64,000 bases of DNA from Deltaproteobacteria bacterium (GCA_030694465.1 JAUXYJ010000094.1:1-64000), one strand, 5' to 3'. Shown: positions 45,492 to 55,583, counted from the stretch's first letter. The notes: generated by a model not told the origin, from the sequence alone. Numbers and translations are program-made.

Positions 45492-47163
45492 CGGGCCGGA
45501 CACCAAACATGGGGATCACGTGCGTCGACTGCCCCGGTTCGTGGGTCGGCCGTGTGTGCGTGTTGCGGTTGCGGTTGCGGTGCGGTGTCTGCGGCGGGTC
45601 TGCGCTCGCTGTGGGAGCGACCACATCGGACTCTTGGGTGCCGGGCTGTGTGGCGGCGACGTCGCCGAACTGCAGCACCAAGGGGCTCATGGAGGGGTCT
45701 ACGGGGGTGTCAATCGAGCGACCGAGGCTGGTGACTCGCACGTGGCGAAGCTGGCCCGCGTAGACCGGGACCATGCACGGCGTGCGCTCACACAAGACCT
45801 CGTTGCTGCTGACATCGCGCACCTCGGCGCCCGCTGGGATGGACTGAAGCATGACGAGGCGAGCGCTCACGACCCCTGCATTTTGCCCCGTAGCGTTGAC
45901 TGCGTTGGCCACTGCGGGGCGGACGATTGTGCGTCGGTTGAGCTTCGCGGCCACTACGCCCACACCGCCGGCGAGACACGCGATCCCTGTGGCGACGAGG
46001 CCCGCGGTGAGCGCGCGTCGCGAGCCTGTAGGGCGCGTGACGTGGTGGGTCGAAGAGCTTAGACCGACCCCAGTGGTGTAGCCTTGGTCGGCGTTTGCGT
46101 GGGCTGCGATGCTCACCTGAGAGATGCCCGAGGGGTTGGGCGGCGGCGCGAGGATCCCTTGGGGAATAGTGCTCGGCCGGCTGCTCTGGGCGCCATACAT
46201 CGCGGCCTCGGCGGTGGCCCGGAGCGCGTCGGAGTCTGGCAAGCGAATCTCGCGTGTGATCGCGAACGATGGCGCGCGCGGGTCGGTGCCTGCCATCGCG
46301 AAGGGAGCCAAGGTCTGCCTGAATGAATCTGCGCTTTGAAAGCGATCGATCGAGAGCTTTGCGATGGCGCGCATGGTGATCTCGACCAGCGCGGGTGGCA
46401 GGTCTGCCACGCGATGATCGAGGGGAACGGGCGGGTCACTCAGGATCGCGCGCAGCATGGCGACGCGCTCTTTGGCCTCGTAGGGGAGCGCACCGGCGAG
46501 CATTTCGTAGAGCAAAACCCCAAGCGCATAGAGATCGACCCGAGCGTCGGGCGGGTCCCCTGCGATCTGCTCGGGGGCCATGTACTTCAGCGTGCCGACG
46601 AGCGACCCCGCGGTGGTCTCGAGGCCCACGTCGTGCTCGAGCATCTTGGCGACGCCGAAGTCCAAGACCTTGGCGTGGTCTGCGCCATCCACACAGGAGA
46701 TAAAAATATTCTCGGGCTTAAGGTCTCTGTGGACCACACCGGCGCCGTGCGCGATGCGGAGCGCCGCGAGGACCTGCATGGCGATTTGCACAGCGCGCCA
46801 CGCCGGCAGGCGCTTCTCGCGACGGAGGGTTTGCCTTAGTGATTCGCCCTCAAGCAGCTCCATCACGAGCAGCAGGTTGCCGTCGGGATCGCGGCCAAAC
46901 TCGATCATCGAGACGATGTTTGGGTGGACCAACCGAGAGACCACCGTGGCCTCGCGAACGAACCGTGAGACACCCGCGGCGTTGGACGCGTACTCGCTGG
47001 ACAAGACCTTCACAGCGACCGCGCGGCCCACGGATTTTTGCAGGGCTTTGTAGACCGTGCCCATGCCTCCGGCGCCGATTTTTTCTTGGATCTCAAAGCG
47101 ATCCGCGCCCAAGATAGGCAGGTCTGGCGCCGAGCGAATCGAGGGGTGGCTCGCCGTGCTCAC
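45484..47163 (-). CDS. Ser/Thr protein kinase with PEGA-like C-terminal domain
   Basis: 559 residues from GTG 47163, which overlaps the preceding stop as GTGA. A complete kinase domain: glycine loop GAGGMGTVY (residue 31 on), VAVKVL, HRDLKPEN, DFGVAK and APEQIAGDPPDARVDLYALG. One membrane span follows a basic linker, near AGLVATGIACLAGGVGVVAA. The outer C-terminus has SIPAGAEVRDVSSNEVLCERTPC, a PEGA-like motif. Hanks-type kinases of this kind control cell envelope and development in myxobacteria. Its regulator is not visible. Confidence 0.9.
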   Translation of the reverse strand: MSTASHPSIRSAPDLPILGADRFEIQEKIGAGGMGTVYKALQKSVGRAVAVKVLSSEYASNAAGVSRFVREATVVSRLVHPNIVSMIEFGRDPDGNLLLVMELLEGESLRQTLRREKRLPAWRAVQIAMQVLAALRIAHGAGVVHRDLKPENIFISCVDGADHAKVLDFGVAKMLEHDVGLETTAGSLVGTLKYMAPEQIAGDPPDARVDLYALGVLLYEMLAGALPYEAKERVAMLRAILSDPPVPLDHRVADLPPALVEITMRAIAKLSIDRFQSADSFRQTLAPFAMAGTDPRAPSFAITREIRLPDSDALRATAEAAMYGAQSSRPSTIPQGILAPPPNPSGISQVSIAAHANADQGYTTGVGLSSSTHHVTRPTGSRRALTAGLVATGIACLAGGVGVVAAKLNRRTIVRPAVANAVNATGQNAGVVSARLVMLQSIPAGAEVRDVSSNEVLCERTPCMVPVYAGQLRHVRVTSLGRSIDTPVDPSMSPLVLQFGDVAATQPGTQESDVVAPTASADPPQTPHRNRNRNTHTRPTHEPGQSTHVIPMFGVRPGG

Positions 47164-47930
47164 ATGATGCTCCCGTCGGGCCTTGGCGCAGTGGTCTCGA
47201 TACGCACCCGCGTGGGCTGGAGCATGTACCAGAGCAGGCCGCTCAACGCGCTGGTCAAACCCACGCCGATGCCTGCATTGCTGCCCCACGCAAAGCCAGT
47301 CCCGCGGTCTTGAAACCCTGCACGCTGCGCGGGGTCCGCGGTGTCCGCGAAGCCCCCGCTCTGCAGGAGGGCCAAGCCCCCGAGGACTCCGCCAGCGATC
47401 GCCACGCTGGCACCGCCAAACATCAGCACACCCTGGCCGGCGCTCAGGCGCCGCGGGCGCTCTTCCCAGCGCACCTCGGGGGGTGGCGGGAGGCTGCTCA
47501 CCGTGGGACCGGCACCGGTGGTGTTTGGGTTGGGATTTTGCGAACGACCGCGGGCATCGAGGAGCGTCTGGACGCCCGTGCGAGCTTCGCGCCCGAGCTG
47601 CGCTTGCGCTTCGTCTGGGTGGGTCGCCAAGAATCGGTCATAGAACTCAAGCGCGCGATCCAGGCGCCCTGCGAGCTCATGCGAACGACCGATATTGTAG
47701 AGCAACAGAGGCTGCGGATCGAGCGTGTAGGCCTGATCGAGAAGGTTGATCGCGACGTCGGGTTCGTTGCGGTTGTAAGCCTCAGCGGCCTGAGAGACTA
47801 GGCGACTGAATCGGCGTCGGCTCTGCGCAAAGCCCTGTGAAGTGCACAAAAACAGCCCCAGGGCCACGAGTGTGACCTGGAGCTTCCAAGCGCGAGCGAG
47901 ACCACGGTGACTCTGACGCAGCGGCGACAT
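47160..47930 (-). CDS. Membrane protein with TPR-like repeats
   Basis: 256 residues from ATG 47930; a longer form to 48023 is less likely. Signal peptide LVALGLFLCTSQGFAQ. Then TPR-like helices: AAEAYNRNEPDVAINLLDQAYTLDPQPLLLYNIG and GRLDRALEFYDRFLATHPDE. Two hydrophobic segments near 160-180 and 205-225 follow a Pro-rich linker. Placed directly before the kinase gene, with overlap, it may feed the kinase a signal; this is inference. Confidence 0.7.
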   Translation of the reverse strand: MSPLRQSHRGLARAWKLQVTLVALGLFLCTSQGFAQSRRRFSRLVSQAAEAYNRNEPDVAINLLDQAYTLDPQPLLLYNIGRSHELAGRLDRALEFYDRFLATHPDEAQAQLGREARTGVQTLLDARGRSQNPNPNTTGAGPTVSSLPPPPEVRWEERPRRLSAGQGVLMFGGASVAIAGGVLGGLALLQSGGFADTADPAQRAGFQDRGTGFAWGSNAGIGVGLTSALSGLLWYMLQPTRVRIETTAPRPDGSIM

Positions 47931-48038
47931 CAGCGCGCAGTATAGACTGACGGGCTCAAAACGGCGCCATAGTCGCGCGCGATTCTCTGCGCAGCGTCCG
48001 GCTCGTTGCGGTATGTCGGCCACGTGAGGTGCGTGAGT

Positions 48039-49112
48039 TTATACACGCACAAACTTGCTCAGCTGGGTGGCGGCGAGCTCATCGACGGCAGAGCCTTCGT
48101 GGGCATCGAGCGCCGAGGGCAACGTGCACGCGGGGACGTGCGGCTGCAGGGTGCGCAGCGCTTGCATCGCGACCGGTCCATCGAATATGTGAGAAATCGC
48201 ACACGGAATGCCTCTTCGAGCGGCCGCGCGCGCGAGGTCCATTGCACGTACCCAGCCCCCGACGACGGCGGGCTTGAGCACGAGGCCAGCGCAGTTTGAT
48301 TGGTCTACGAGGGCGTGCGCGATCGTGTGATCTGCGAGTGATTCGTCGAGGTAAAATCTCAGCGGGCCGCGATCAACAGAGCGCAGGTCGTGCGCGGGAC
48401 AGGGCTCCTCGAGGCTGTCTGCGCCCGCGTCGGCGAGCGCCCGCATGCGCGCCGGTGCGTCGAGGAGGGCGAAGCCTCCGTTGGCATCGGTGCGCAGCTC
48501 GACCGCGGGACCGAGGACCGCGCGTAGCGCTCGAATGCCTGACAATTCGCTAGAAAAATCAGATCGCGTCGACGCCACTTTGACCTTCACTGCGCCGGGG
48601 ACTCCACGCTGAAGCGCTCGCGCGGCGAGGTCTGCCCATTGCTCTGGCGCGCACGCACCGCCGCCCAAGAGCCAACAGCACTGCGCGCTGGGTGGTGCGG
48701 GTGTGAGCCCTTGCAGCAGCTGTCCGAGCGCGTCTTCGGTGCGCGCAAGGCTGCGCGTGTGGAGCATCCAGAGGGCGCTCTCGACGGCGAACTGGGCGGA
48801 CGAGACCCGAGGCCACGCATGCGCAAAACGTGAGGCCATGCGCGCGAAGAGCTCCGTTGGCGCGATCGACTCGCCCTCGCCCGCCGGGTCAAGCTGCGCG
48901 ACGAGGTCTTGAAGAGCGCGCAGGACATCTGCGATATTTTCGTGCGAAAATCCAGGCAATGGAGCGGCTTCACCGAAGCCCACGTGGGTGTCGTTGGCCA
49001 GCGCGAGCAGCACAGATTCGCGCTCGGACCACTGGCTCGTGCGGTTGGCCACGCGGCCTGCGAGCTTCGAATTGCGCAACAGAATCGCGGCAAACGTCAC
49101 ACGAGGGGTCAC
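48039..49112 (-). CDS. menC: o-Succinylbenzoate synthase
   Basis: 357 residues, enolase superfamily. The Lys motif is KVKV, metal ligands are RTDANGGF (Asp), LEEPCP (Glu) and LDESL (Asp/Glu), and the second Lys is in LKPAVVGG. It dehydrates SHCHC to o-succinylbenzoate in menaquinone synthesis. GTG 49112 overlaps the menA stop as GTGA. Length is normal. Confidence 0.92.
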   Translation of the reverse strand: MTPRVTFAAILLRNSKLAGRVANRTSQWSERESVLLALANDTHVGFGEAAPLPGFSHENIADVLRALQDLVAQLDPAGEGESIAPTELFARMASRFAHAWPRVSSAQFAVESALWMLHTRSLARTEDALGQLLQGLTPAPPSAQCCWLLGGGACAPEQWADLAARALQRGVPGAVKVKVASTRSDFSSELSGIRALRAVLGPAVELRTDANGGFALLDAPARMRALADAGADSLEEPCPAHDLRSVDRGPLRFYLDESLADHTIAHALVDQSNCAGLVLKPAVVGGWVRAMDLARAAARRGIPCAISHIFDGPVAMQALRTLQPHVPACTLPSALDAHEGSAVDELAATQLSKFVRV

Positions 49113-50038
49113 GTCACGATCAACCCGAGCGAGAGCAAGATCGCGTGCGCGGTCAAGAGCGCGGCGGTCTGCGCGAGCCTGCGATTGAGCGCTTCTCCGC
49201 GCTCACGATGGACCGCACGGAGCAGCAACAAGGCCGCTGGGAGGGTCAACAGCGGCAAGAGCATCGCGCTCAGTGGGGCGAGCGACAGGGCCCAGGCGGT
49301 CACGGGCGCGAGGTAGGCGAGCGCGAGGGCGAGCGCGTAGAGCTTCACACCCGCGGGGCGACCGAACCGGACCACCAACGTGCGCTTGTTGGCCATGGCG
49401 TCGGTCTGATAGTCGCGCACGTTGTTGACGAGCAAGACCGCAGCGGCGAGAGCTCCTGGGGCGAGTGACAAGATTAACGCCACGGTCGCGAGCGTGCCTG
49501 TGCACACCCAGCTCGTCGCGCACACGGCGACGAGACCGAAGAAGAGCATGACAAACACCTCGCCGAGGCCGTTGTATCCCAGCGGATAGGGCCCTCCGGT
49601 GTACGCGATCGCGGCGGCGATCGAGCCCAACCCGATCGCGACGATCGCGGGTCCTGCGACCCAGGTCAGGTAGACCCCGCACAGGGTCGCGAGGGCGAAG
49701 CTCACCCCCATCGCGACCTTGACGGACCGAGGCGAGAGCAGCCCGGCCTGGGTCACACGCATGGGGCCGAGGCGCTCGTGGGTGTCCGCGCCCTTTTCGT
49801 AGTCGAACACGTCATTGGCAAAGTTGGCGCCCACGGTGAGCCAGATAGCGCCGGCCATCGCGGCGAGCGCTGCGCCCCAGCGGAGCTCTCTGGCGTGCAC
49901 AATGCGCAAGGCGCTCGCGATCCCAACCAGCACGGGCGCGATGGCGATGAGCAGGGTCTTGGGCCGGGCACCGAGCACGTAGGCCATGAGTGACCCTGGG
50001 GCTACGGAGTGGGCGAGCGCGGAGGGCTGCGTGCTCAT
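49109..50038 (-). CDS. menA: 1,4-dihydroxy-2-naphthoate polyprenyltransferase
   Basis: 309 residues from ATG 50038. UbiA-type membrane prenyltransferase with about eight spans. First Asp motif: NDVFDYEKGADTHER; second: NNVRDYQTDAMANKRTL. It attaches the polyprenyl tail, which fits the polyprenyl synthase gene upstream. It overlaps menH by ATGA. Confidence 0.93.
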   Translation of the reverse strand: MSTQPSALAHSVAPGSLMAYVLGARPKTLLIAIAPVLVGIASALRIVHARELRWGAALAAMAGAIWLTVGANFANDVFDYEKGADTHERLGPMRVTQAGLLSPRSVKVAMGVSFALATLCGVYLTWVAGPAIVAIGLGSIAAAIAYTGGPYPLGYNGLGEVFVMLFFGLVAVCATSWVCTGTLATVALILSLAPGALAAAVLLVNNVRDYQTDAMANKRTLVVRFGRPAGVKLYALALALAYLAPVTAWALSLAPLSAMLLPLLTLPAALLLLRAVHRERGEALNRRLAQTAALLTAHAILLSLGLIVT

Positions 50039-50832
50039 GCGGTGGCTCCCGAGCGGGCGCTCTCGAGGGCGCGCGCGGCGAGGTCTAGGTGGGTCGCGAT
50101 CACGCGGGGAGCTTCGGTCCACAGGTCGTGGCCGCGGCGCGGGACGACGGTGTGTGTTGCGTGTAAAATTTGCTGCGTCATGGTGTGCGAGAGTGCAGTG
50201 AATTTGCTGTCCAAAGCGCCAGTTACGAGCCACACGGGGGTGTGCGCAAGCGAGGCGAACTCTGGGCTCATGGCGGGCATCGCGCCGGTGCCAAGGGTTG
50301 TCATCGCCCAGGCGACTCCCGCGGGCGCGTGCTGGGATCGACGCGCACGAAGCGCTTCTTGGTGCACTGGCGAGAGCGAGCGCTGACTCTCAAAGATTGG
50401 AATCGATTCCCATAAACGAGCAACGAACGCGTCGATACCAAGGGTTGGCAGCGCGTCGGACATGCGGTGTTCCCACTGCTGTCTGGCCTCGCGTGCGGCG
50501 GGATCTTGGATACCTGGATCGACTCCGTTGAGCACGAGGGCGAGCGGCCGTGGGGTGGGCTCGCGGAGCATCCGGAGGGCCACGGCGAGCGCCAGACGCG
50601 CGCCCATGGAGTAGCCCGAGATCACCCAAGAGATATCGTGACCGTGCAGCGTTTTTGCATACGATTCGACGAGGCTCTCGAACGACTCGCGCTCGGCCAC
50701 GCCCCGCGGGCCGTGCCCTGGGAGCGTGGGCACCACGCAGCGCGCCCACGGGGTCGTGCACAGCGCGATCGCGGGCTGCAGCGCCTCGGGAGAGCCCAAG
50801 AAGCCGTGCAGCGCGAAGAGGCCGACGCTCAC
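50035..50832 (-). CDS. menH: SHCHC synthase
   Basis: 265-residue alpha/beta hydrolase-fold enzyme. ALHGFLGSPEAL at the start, GYSMGARLAL around the catalytic Ser, ALDSKF near the Asp, GHDLWTEAP with the His. It eliminates pyruvate from SEPHCHC, the step between MenD and MenC. GTG 50832 overlaps menD by GTGA. Confidence 0.88.
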   Translation of the reverse strand: MSVGLFALHGFLGSPEALQPAIALCTTPWARCVVPTLPGHGPRGVAERESFESLVESYAKTLHGHDISWVISGYSMGARLALAVALRMLREPTPRPLALVLNGVDPGIQDPAAREARQQWEHRMSDALPTLGIDAFVARLWESIPIFESQRSLSPVHQEALRARRSQHAPAGVAWAMTTLGTGAMPAMSPEFASLAHTPVWLVTGALDSKFTALSHTMTQQILHATHTVVPRRGHDLWTEAPRVIATHLDLAARALESARSGATA

Positions 50833-52601
50833 AGCGGGGCTCCCGTGGGGCGAGCGTCCATGGCGTTTGCGGTGGAGGCGACGAGGGAGGCAAAGCGCTC
50901 GGCGCTTCCGGGTGTGCAGTCGACCTCGAGGACGGTGGGACCCTGATGAGCTTGCGCGCGCGAGAGCGCTTCTACGAGCGCGGTGTGGGTGCTCACGGTG
51001 TCGACGCGCACACCAAACGCCTCTGCGACGCGCGCAATCGAGTGGACAGGAGCAGTGACAAAATACTTGGAGAAATCCTCGCGAAGTGAGCTGTCCTTTG
51101 CGATCGGGAGGCGATCAAAGATCCGACCACCGTGGTTGTTGAGCACGAGGACTACCAGCGGCTGGTCGACGGCCGAGAGCGTCTGCAGCGAGCCCACGTC
51201 GTGCCAAAACGCGACGTCGCCCAGGACCAACGCGAGCACGCCGTCACGTTGGGCCGCGCGCGATCCGGCGGCGCGCGCGATCAAGCCATCGATCCCCGAG
51301 GCGCCGCGTTGGTGAAGGACCCGCACGGGCGCAGAGGCTGGCGCGACGAGGTCGATGTCACGCACGACCGAGCTGTTGCCCACGAGCAATGCGCTGGTCG
51401 GACCGAGGCTCTTGAGCAACACGTCGAGCGCTGAGAGCTCGGTGAGTAGCGTAGGTTGCGAGGCCTCGACGAGGTGGGCGTTGGCGCGTGACTGCGCGGC
51501 GAGCCACCGCGAACGCCAGGTCGGTTCGCTGGTTGTTCGCGATTTTTCAGTGCGCGCGGCGGTGAGCGCGGCGAGCGTCTCGGCGACTGCTCCGACCAAG
51601 AGGTGTGTCGCGCTGCCCGACGGGTCTGGGTGTCCCCACGGAGTGACCACGATGCGCGCGGCGAGCTTGTGGGCATGTCCGCTGAGCCACTGGGCGTACG
51701 CGGTCGAGACCATGGGCAGGCCCACTTCGATCACGACGCTTGGCGGCTCGGTGCGCCATCGCTCGCTACGGAGGGCGGGCTCGATCGCGCTGAGCGAGAC
51801 GGCGGGATCGCAGCCCATGCGGACGTCGCTGGTGCTCTCGGCCAAGACCGGATACCCGGTCGCGCGAGCAAGAGCGACAACGTGAGGCGCGAGCCTGTCC
51901 GAGCCCACCGAGGGACCGCACGCGATGACCCCGTCTGGATACTCTGCAAGCAAATGAGCTAACGAAAGAACGATCTCGTGGGGCGCCTTGGGCGCGGCAA
52001 AAACGTGAGTCGTGCGTGCGCGAGCTAGCCCAAGTGACCTGGCGTAGGGAGGCTCGCCGACGTGAGCGACGGGCTCGAGGGGCTTGCGAAATCGCGCGTT
52101 GAGATGGACGGGGCCGGGGTGATCGCCGAGGGACACCGAGACCGCGTGGGCGGCGATGCGTTGGACCGCGGCGAGCGTGGTGACCTCGGGGAGCCCCAGC
52201 TCGGCGTAGTGTCGAACGTAATTTGCGTAGAGTTTTACCTGATCGATCGTCTGCGGGGCGGCGCAGTCGTAGGCGTCCCAGGGGCGATCTGCGGTGAGCA
52301 TGATCAGCGGGATGCCGGTGAGCGAGGCCTCGATGATCGCGGGGAGATAGTGCGCGGCGGCCGTTCCGCTGGTGCAGACGAGAAGGGTGGGTCTGTGAGT
52401 ATACGAGGAGATTCCGAGGGCAAAGAACGCAGCGCTGCGCTCGTCAATGCAGACTCGGGTCGCGATGCGTGGCTCGTTGGCGAGGGCCAACACGAGGGGA
52501 GTCGACCGCGAACCGGGAGAGACCACGGCGTCGCGCACCCCCGCCGTGTAGAGAGACTCGATGAGCAGCGCGGCGTGGTCCATGTGCAAATTGCTGGTCA
52601 T
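50829..52601 (-). CDS. menD: SEPHCHC synthase
   Basis: 590 residues, thiamine diphosphate enzyme. The N-terminal PYR domain has VSPGSRSTPL and DERSAAFFALG with the catalytic Glu region; the C-terminal PP domain has VLGDVAFWHDVGSL and NNHGGRIFDRLPI (the metal/ThDP site). It condenses isochorismate with 2-oxoglutarate, the committed menaquinone step. MenF, which makes isochorismate, is not in the window. Confidence 0.95.
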   Translation of the reverse strand: MTSNLHMDHAALLIESLYTAGVRDAVVSPGSRSTPLVLALANEPRIATRVCIDERSAAFFALGISSYTHRPTLLVCTSGTAAAHYLPAIIEASLTGIPLIMLTADRPWDAYDCAAPQTIDQVKLYANYVRHYAELGLPEVTTLAAVQRIAAHAVSVSLGDHPGPVHLNARFRKPLEPVAHVGEPPYARSLGLARARTTHVFAAPKAPHEIVLSLAHLLAEYPDGVIACGPSVGSDRLAPHVVALARATGYPVLAESTSDVRMGCDPAVSLSAIEPALRSERWRTEPPSVVIEVGLPMVSTAYAQWLSGHAHKLAARIVVTPWGHPDPSGSATHLLVGAVAETLAALTAARTEKSRTTSEPTWRSRWLAAQSRANAHLVEASQPTLLTELSALDVLLKSLGPTSALLVGNSSVVRDIDLVAPASAPVRVLHQRGASGIDGLIARAAGSRAAQRDGVLALVLGDVAFWHDVGSLQTLSAVDQPLVVLVLNNHGGRIFDRLPIAKDSSLREDFSKYFVTAPVHSIARVAEAFGVRVDTVSTHTALVEALSRAQAHQGPTVLEVDCTPGSAERFASLVASTANAMDARPTGAPL

Positions 52602-52639
52602 TTCGCGAGTCTCTTGGGCGTGCGTTGGATCCGACGCGC

Positions 52640-53359
52640 TCAGTGGACCGTGGGCGTCGAGACAAACAAGCAGACGGCGCCGAAGGTCATCGGGCGCACC
52701 TCGAGCACGTCGTGTCCGTTGTCTCTCATCAGCTGCGCAAACACCTCGGGGGCCGGAAACGCCGCGATCGAGCGCTGCAAATACTTATACTCGCTGGCGC
52801 CTGAGAGCAGCGCGCCGAGCCTCGGGACGACGTGATGAACATGAAACTTCGCGATCGGACCCAGCAGGCCGCCACGGGGCTCTGAGAGCTCAAGGATCGC
52901 GATCCGGCCGCCGGGCTTGGTCACGCGCGCGATCTCGCGCAGGGCCTTGGCGCGGTCGGGCACATTGCGGATCCCGAAGGCCATGGTGATCCCATCGAAA
53001 TGGTTGGACTCGAAGCGAAGCTGCTGAGCGTCGCCGAGCTCGAGCGACACGCGATCCGCGAGCGACTCGGCCAAGAGCTTTTGCTGTCCAAAATCGAGCA
53101 TTTTGCGCGACGGGTCCGAACCGACGACCAAGAGATCTTCCTGCGATTTGGCTAGCATCATCGCGAGATCTGCGGTCCCCGTGGCGAGGTCTAGCGCGCG
53201 CTGTCCGGGGCGAAGATTGAGCGACCGCACGGCCTGACGGCGCCAGTGTTGATCGATGCCGAGCGAGAGCAGACGGTTGAGCGTGTCGTAGCGATGCGCG
53301 ATTTGATCAAACATCGCGCCGCTGCCTGGCCGAACGTCGTGGGCGGGGTCGTTGTTCAT
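52640..53359 (-). CDS. menG: Demethylmenaquinone methyltransferase
   Basis: 239 residues from ATG 53359. UbiE/MenG SAM methyltransferase: FDQIAHRYDTLNRLLSLGIDQHWR, the SAM motif ALDLATGTADLAM, FGIRNVPDRAKALREI and YKYLQRSIAAFP. It performs the last methylation. It overlaps the HMG-CoA reductase gene by ATGA and lies 38 nt before menD. Confidence 0.95.
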   Translation of the reverse strand: MNNDPAHDVRPGSGAMFDQIAHRYDTLNRLLSLGIDQHWRRQAVRSLNLRPGQRALDLATGTADLAMMLAKSQEDLLVVGSDPSRKMLDFGQQKLLAESLADRVSLELGDAQQLRFESNHFDGITMAFGIRNVPDRAKALREIARVTKPGGRIAILELSEPRGGLLGPIAKFHVHHVVPRLGALLSGASEYKYLQRSIAAFPAPEVFAQLMRDNGHDVLEVRPMTFGAVCLFVSTPTVH

Positions 53360-54591
53360 TGTCGGTCCTCGAGACGAGAGTCGTGAAGTGCCGCGGGTTG
53401 TCCGCCACCATGGGATGCCGCGATGGATTGGGCGATCGCGGTCTCTTTGCGCTTGTGGAGCTGCATGTGGCCTTTCTGGATTCCGTCTCCGGCGAGAGCG
53501 CGCAGCGCGGCGAGGTTGGACGCGAGGCCCACCGACGAGAGCACGGTGGCGAGCTCTCGTGCGCCATCGACTTGCAAGAGCGCAAACGCGGCACGCACGC
53601 CGGCGCTGCTCCGCGTGCTGCCACCGACGGTGCCCACCGCCAAGGGCATTGTACAGGTCCCCACGAGGCCACCTTCGACGCGAGACCACGTGCTAAGTGG
53701 CAGGTATTTTCCGGTGATCGATGCGTAGGCGTGTGCGCCGGCTTCGATCGATCGCCAGTCTTGTCCGAGGGCGACCGCGGCGGCGTCGAGCCCGTTCATC
53801 AGGCCCTTGTTATGGGTGACCGCGCGGTAGGGATCGAGTGACGCAAACCGCGAAGCGCGCGCGATCCCCTCGGCGAGCGCTCGACCCCCGAGGGCCTCGT
53901 CGCTGACGGTGCAGCGCGTGGTCACCATGCGTCGAATGGGCAAATTCGAGAGGATTCTCAGCCCCATCACGCCACCAACCAGCTCATGAATCGTCGGCGC
54001 GATCGCCTCTGCGACCGTGTCCACCATGTTGGCTCCCATGGCGTCGCCGACCGCGACAAACAGGTCCACCACGAGCACCCCGAGCGCCGCATCGAGCACA
54101 CGCACTTCGAGGTCTCTGCAGCCCCCGCCGCGCGCGACCATCGCGGGGATCGACGCGTCTCCGATCGCCAAAATCGCAGTCTTTTCGCTCACAATTCGCG
54201 CGAGCGCCGCGTCGGTGTTTGGCACATCGTCAAGCTGCACTTGCGCGGTCATCACGCACTCGGTCGCGGCGCCCTCGAAGCCGCCACAGCCACGCACCAT
54301 GCGCGCGGCGTTGGACGCCGCCGCGACGACGCTGGGCTCTTCGACCACCATGGGCACGAGGTACTCTCGGCCGTTGACCACAAAGTTGGTCGCGATGGAC
54401 ATCGGGAGCCCAAACGACGCGATCACGTTCTCGCTCATGGCGTCGGCGACCGCGGGCTCAAGGCCGCCGCCGTTGCGGAGGTACTGCCGGGTCTCGTCGC
54501 TCACGCTGGCCGCTTGGCAAACAACCTCAACGCGCTCTGAGACGCTGTGCTTGTACAATCCCGAGAGTCGAGCGTTTACCTTGCGATTCAT
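53356..54591 (-). CDS. mvaA: HMG-CoA reductase, class II
   Basis: 411 residues. Class II features: VVEEPSVVAAASNAARM with the catalytic Glu, DAMGANMVDTV, NKGLMNGLDAAAVALGQDWRSIEAGAHAYA and GLASNLAALRALAGDGIQKGHMQLH. It makes mevalonate, the entry to isoprenoids in organisms with the mevalonate pathway. Placed between DAHP synthase and MenG genes, it couples tail supply to menaquinone. Direction in vivo is not shown by sequence alone. Confidence 0.93.
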   Translation of the reverse strand: MNRKVNARLSGLYKHSVSERVEVVCQAASVSDETRQYLRNGGGLEPAVADAMSENVIASFGLPMSIATNFVVNGREYLVPMVVEEPSVVAAASNAARMVRGCGGFEGAATECVMTAQVQLDDVPNTDAALARIVSEKTAILAIGDASIPAMVARGGGCRDLEVRVLDAALGVLVVDLFVAVGDAMGANMVDTVAEAIAPTIHELVGGVMGLRILSNLPIRRMVTTRCTVSDEALGGRALAEGIARASRFASLDPYRAVTHNKGLMNGLDAAAVALGQDWRSIEAGAHAYASITGKYLPLSTWSRVEGGLVGTCTMPLAVGTVGGSTRSSAGVRAAFALLQVDGARELATVLSSVGLASNLAALRALAGDGIQKGHMQLHKRKETAIAQSIAASHGGGQPAALHDSRLEDRQ

Positions 54592-55550
54592 CGCGATTTC
54601 TCCATGTACGAGGTGAGCGCGCTGAGATCTTCGGGCCTGAGGGCCTGGGGGCCGTCCGAGAGCGCGCAGCCTGGCTCGTCGTGGGTCTCGATCATCACGC
54701 CTGCTGCACCTGCTGCTAGCGCAGCGCGGGCCAGCGGAAGCACCAGATCGCGGCGACCGGTCGCATGCGAGGGGTCAACGATCACGGGGAGCCCATGAGC
54801 GTGCGCCAAGAGCGCGACCGCGCCGAGATCTAGCAGGTTGCGCGTGGTGGGATCCCAGCTGCGCACACCGCGCTCGCAGAAGATCACGCCCGAGGCGCCG
54901 TGCACCAAGAGGTACTCGCCGGCTTGGAGCCACTCGGAGATCGTTGCGGACATCGAGCGCTTGAGCATGACGGGCTTTGCCGCGCGACCGACGGCCTTGA
55001 GCAGCGCGTAGTTAGACATGTTTCGTGAGCCAATTTGCAGCAAATCTGCGTACTCGGCCACGAGCTGAACTTCACCTTCGCTCATCACCTCGGTCACCAC
55101 GCGCATGGCGTGACGGTCGGCAGCGCGGCGGATCCAACCGAGCGCTGACTCCCCGTGGCCCTGAAACGCGTAGGGGCTCGTGCGGGGCTTAAACGCGCCA
55201 CCGCGCAAAAAGCGCACGCCGTGTGCGACCAGCTTCGACGCGATGTGATCGATGCGCGCTTCGCTCTCGATCGCGCAGGGCCCCGACATGAGCACCGGCG
55301 GAGCGTCACGACCGATGGGCACACCGTTGACGTCTACGATGGGGGACTGCGCGTCGACGCGAGGCCACGCCGAGGGGGCGACAGAGACGGAGAGAACGCC
55401 AGGGATCGCGCGGAGCGCTGCGGGATCTACGGCGCTTGAGTGCGCCTCGAGGATGAAGCCGCCGTCCATCGCGACGGTCCACTGACCGTGCTCGATGAGG
55501 GCGCGTTTGACTGCAGAAGCATCCGCATTGGGACGAAGAATTACAATCAT
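54588..55550 (-). CDS. aroF: 3-deoxy-7-phosphoheptulonate (DAHP) synthase
   Basis: 320 residues. An N-terminal ferredoxin-like regulatory domain (about 1-75) precedes the barrel with GPCAIES, FLRGGAFKPRTSPYAFQG, KRSMSATISEWLQAGEY, DPSHATGRR and IETHDEPG. This is the Ibeta type, first step of the shikimate route to chorismate. ATGA overlap with mvaA. Confidence 0.93.
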   Translation of the reverse strand: MIVILRPNADASAVKRALIEHGQWTVAMDGGFILEAHSSAVDPAALRAIPGVLSVSVAPSAWPRVDAQSPIVDVNGVPIGRDAPPVLMSGPCAIESEARIDHIASKLVAHGVRFLRGGAFKPRTSPYAFQGHGESALGWIRRAADRHAMRVVTEVMSEGEVQLVAEYADLLQIGSRNMSNYALLKAVGRAAKPVMLKRSMSATISEWLQAGEYLLVHGASGVIFCERGVRSWDPTTRNLLDLGAVALLAHAHGLPVIVDPSHATGRRDLVLPLARAALAAGAAGVMIETHDEPGCALSDGPQALRPEDLSALTSYMEKSR

Positions 55551-55583
55551 GGGTGTGACTCTCTGAACGAAGTAAAAACAAGG

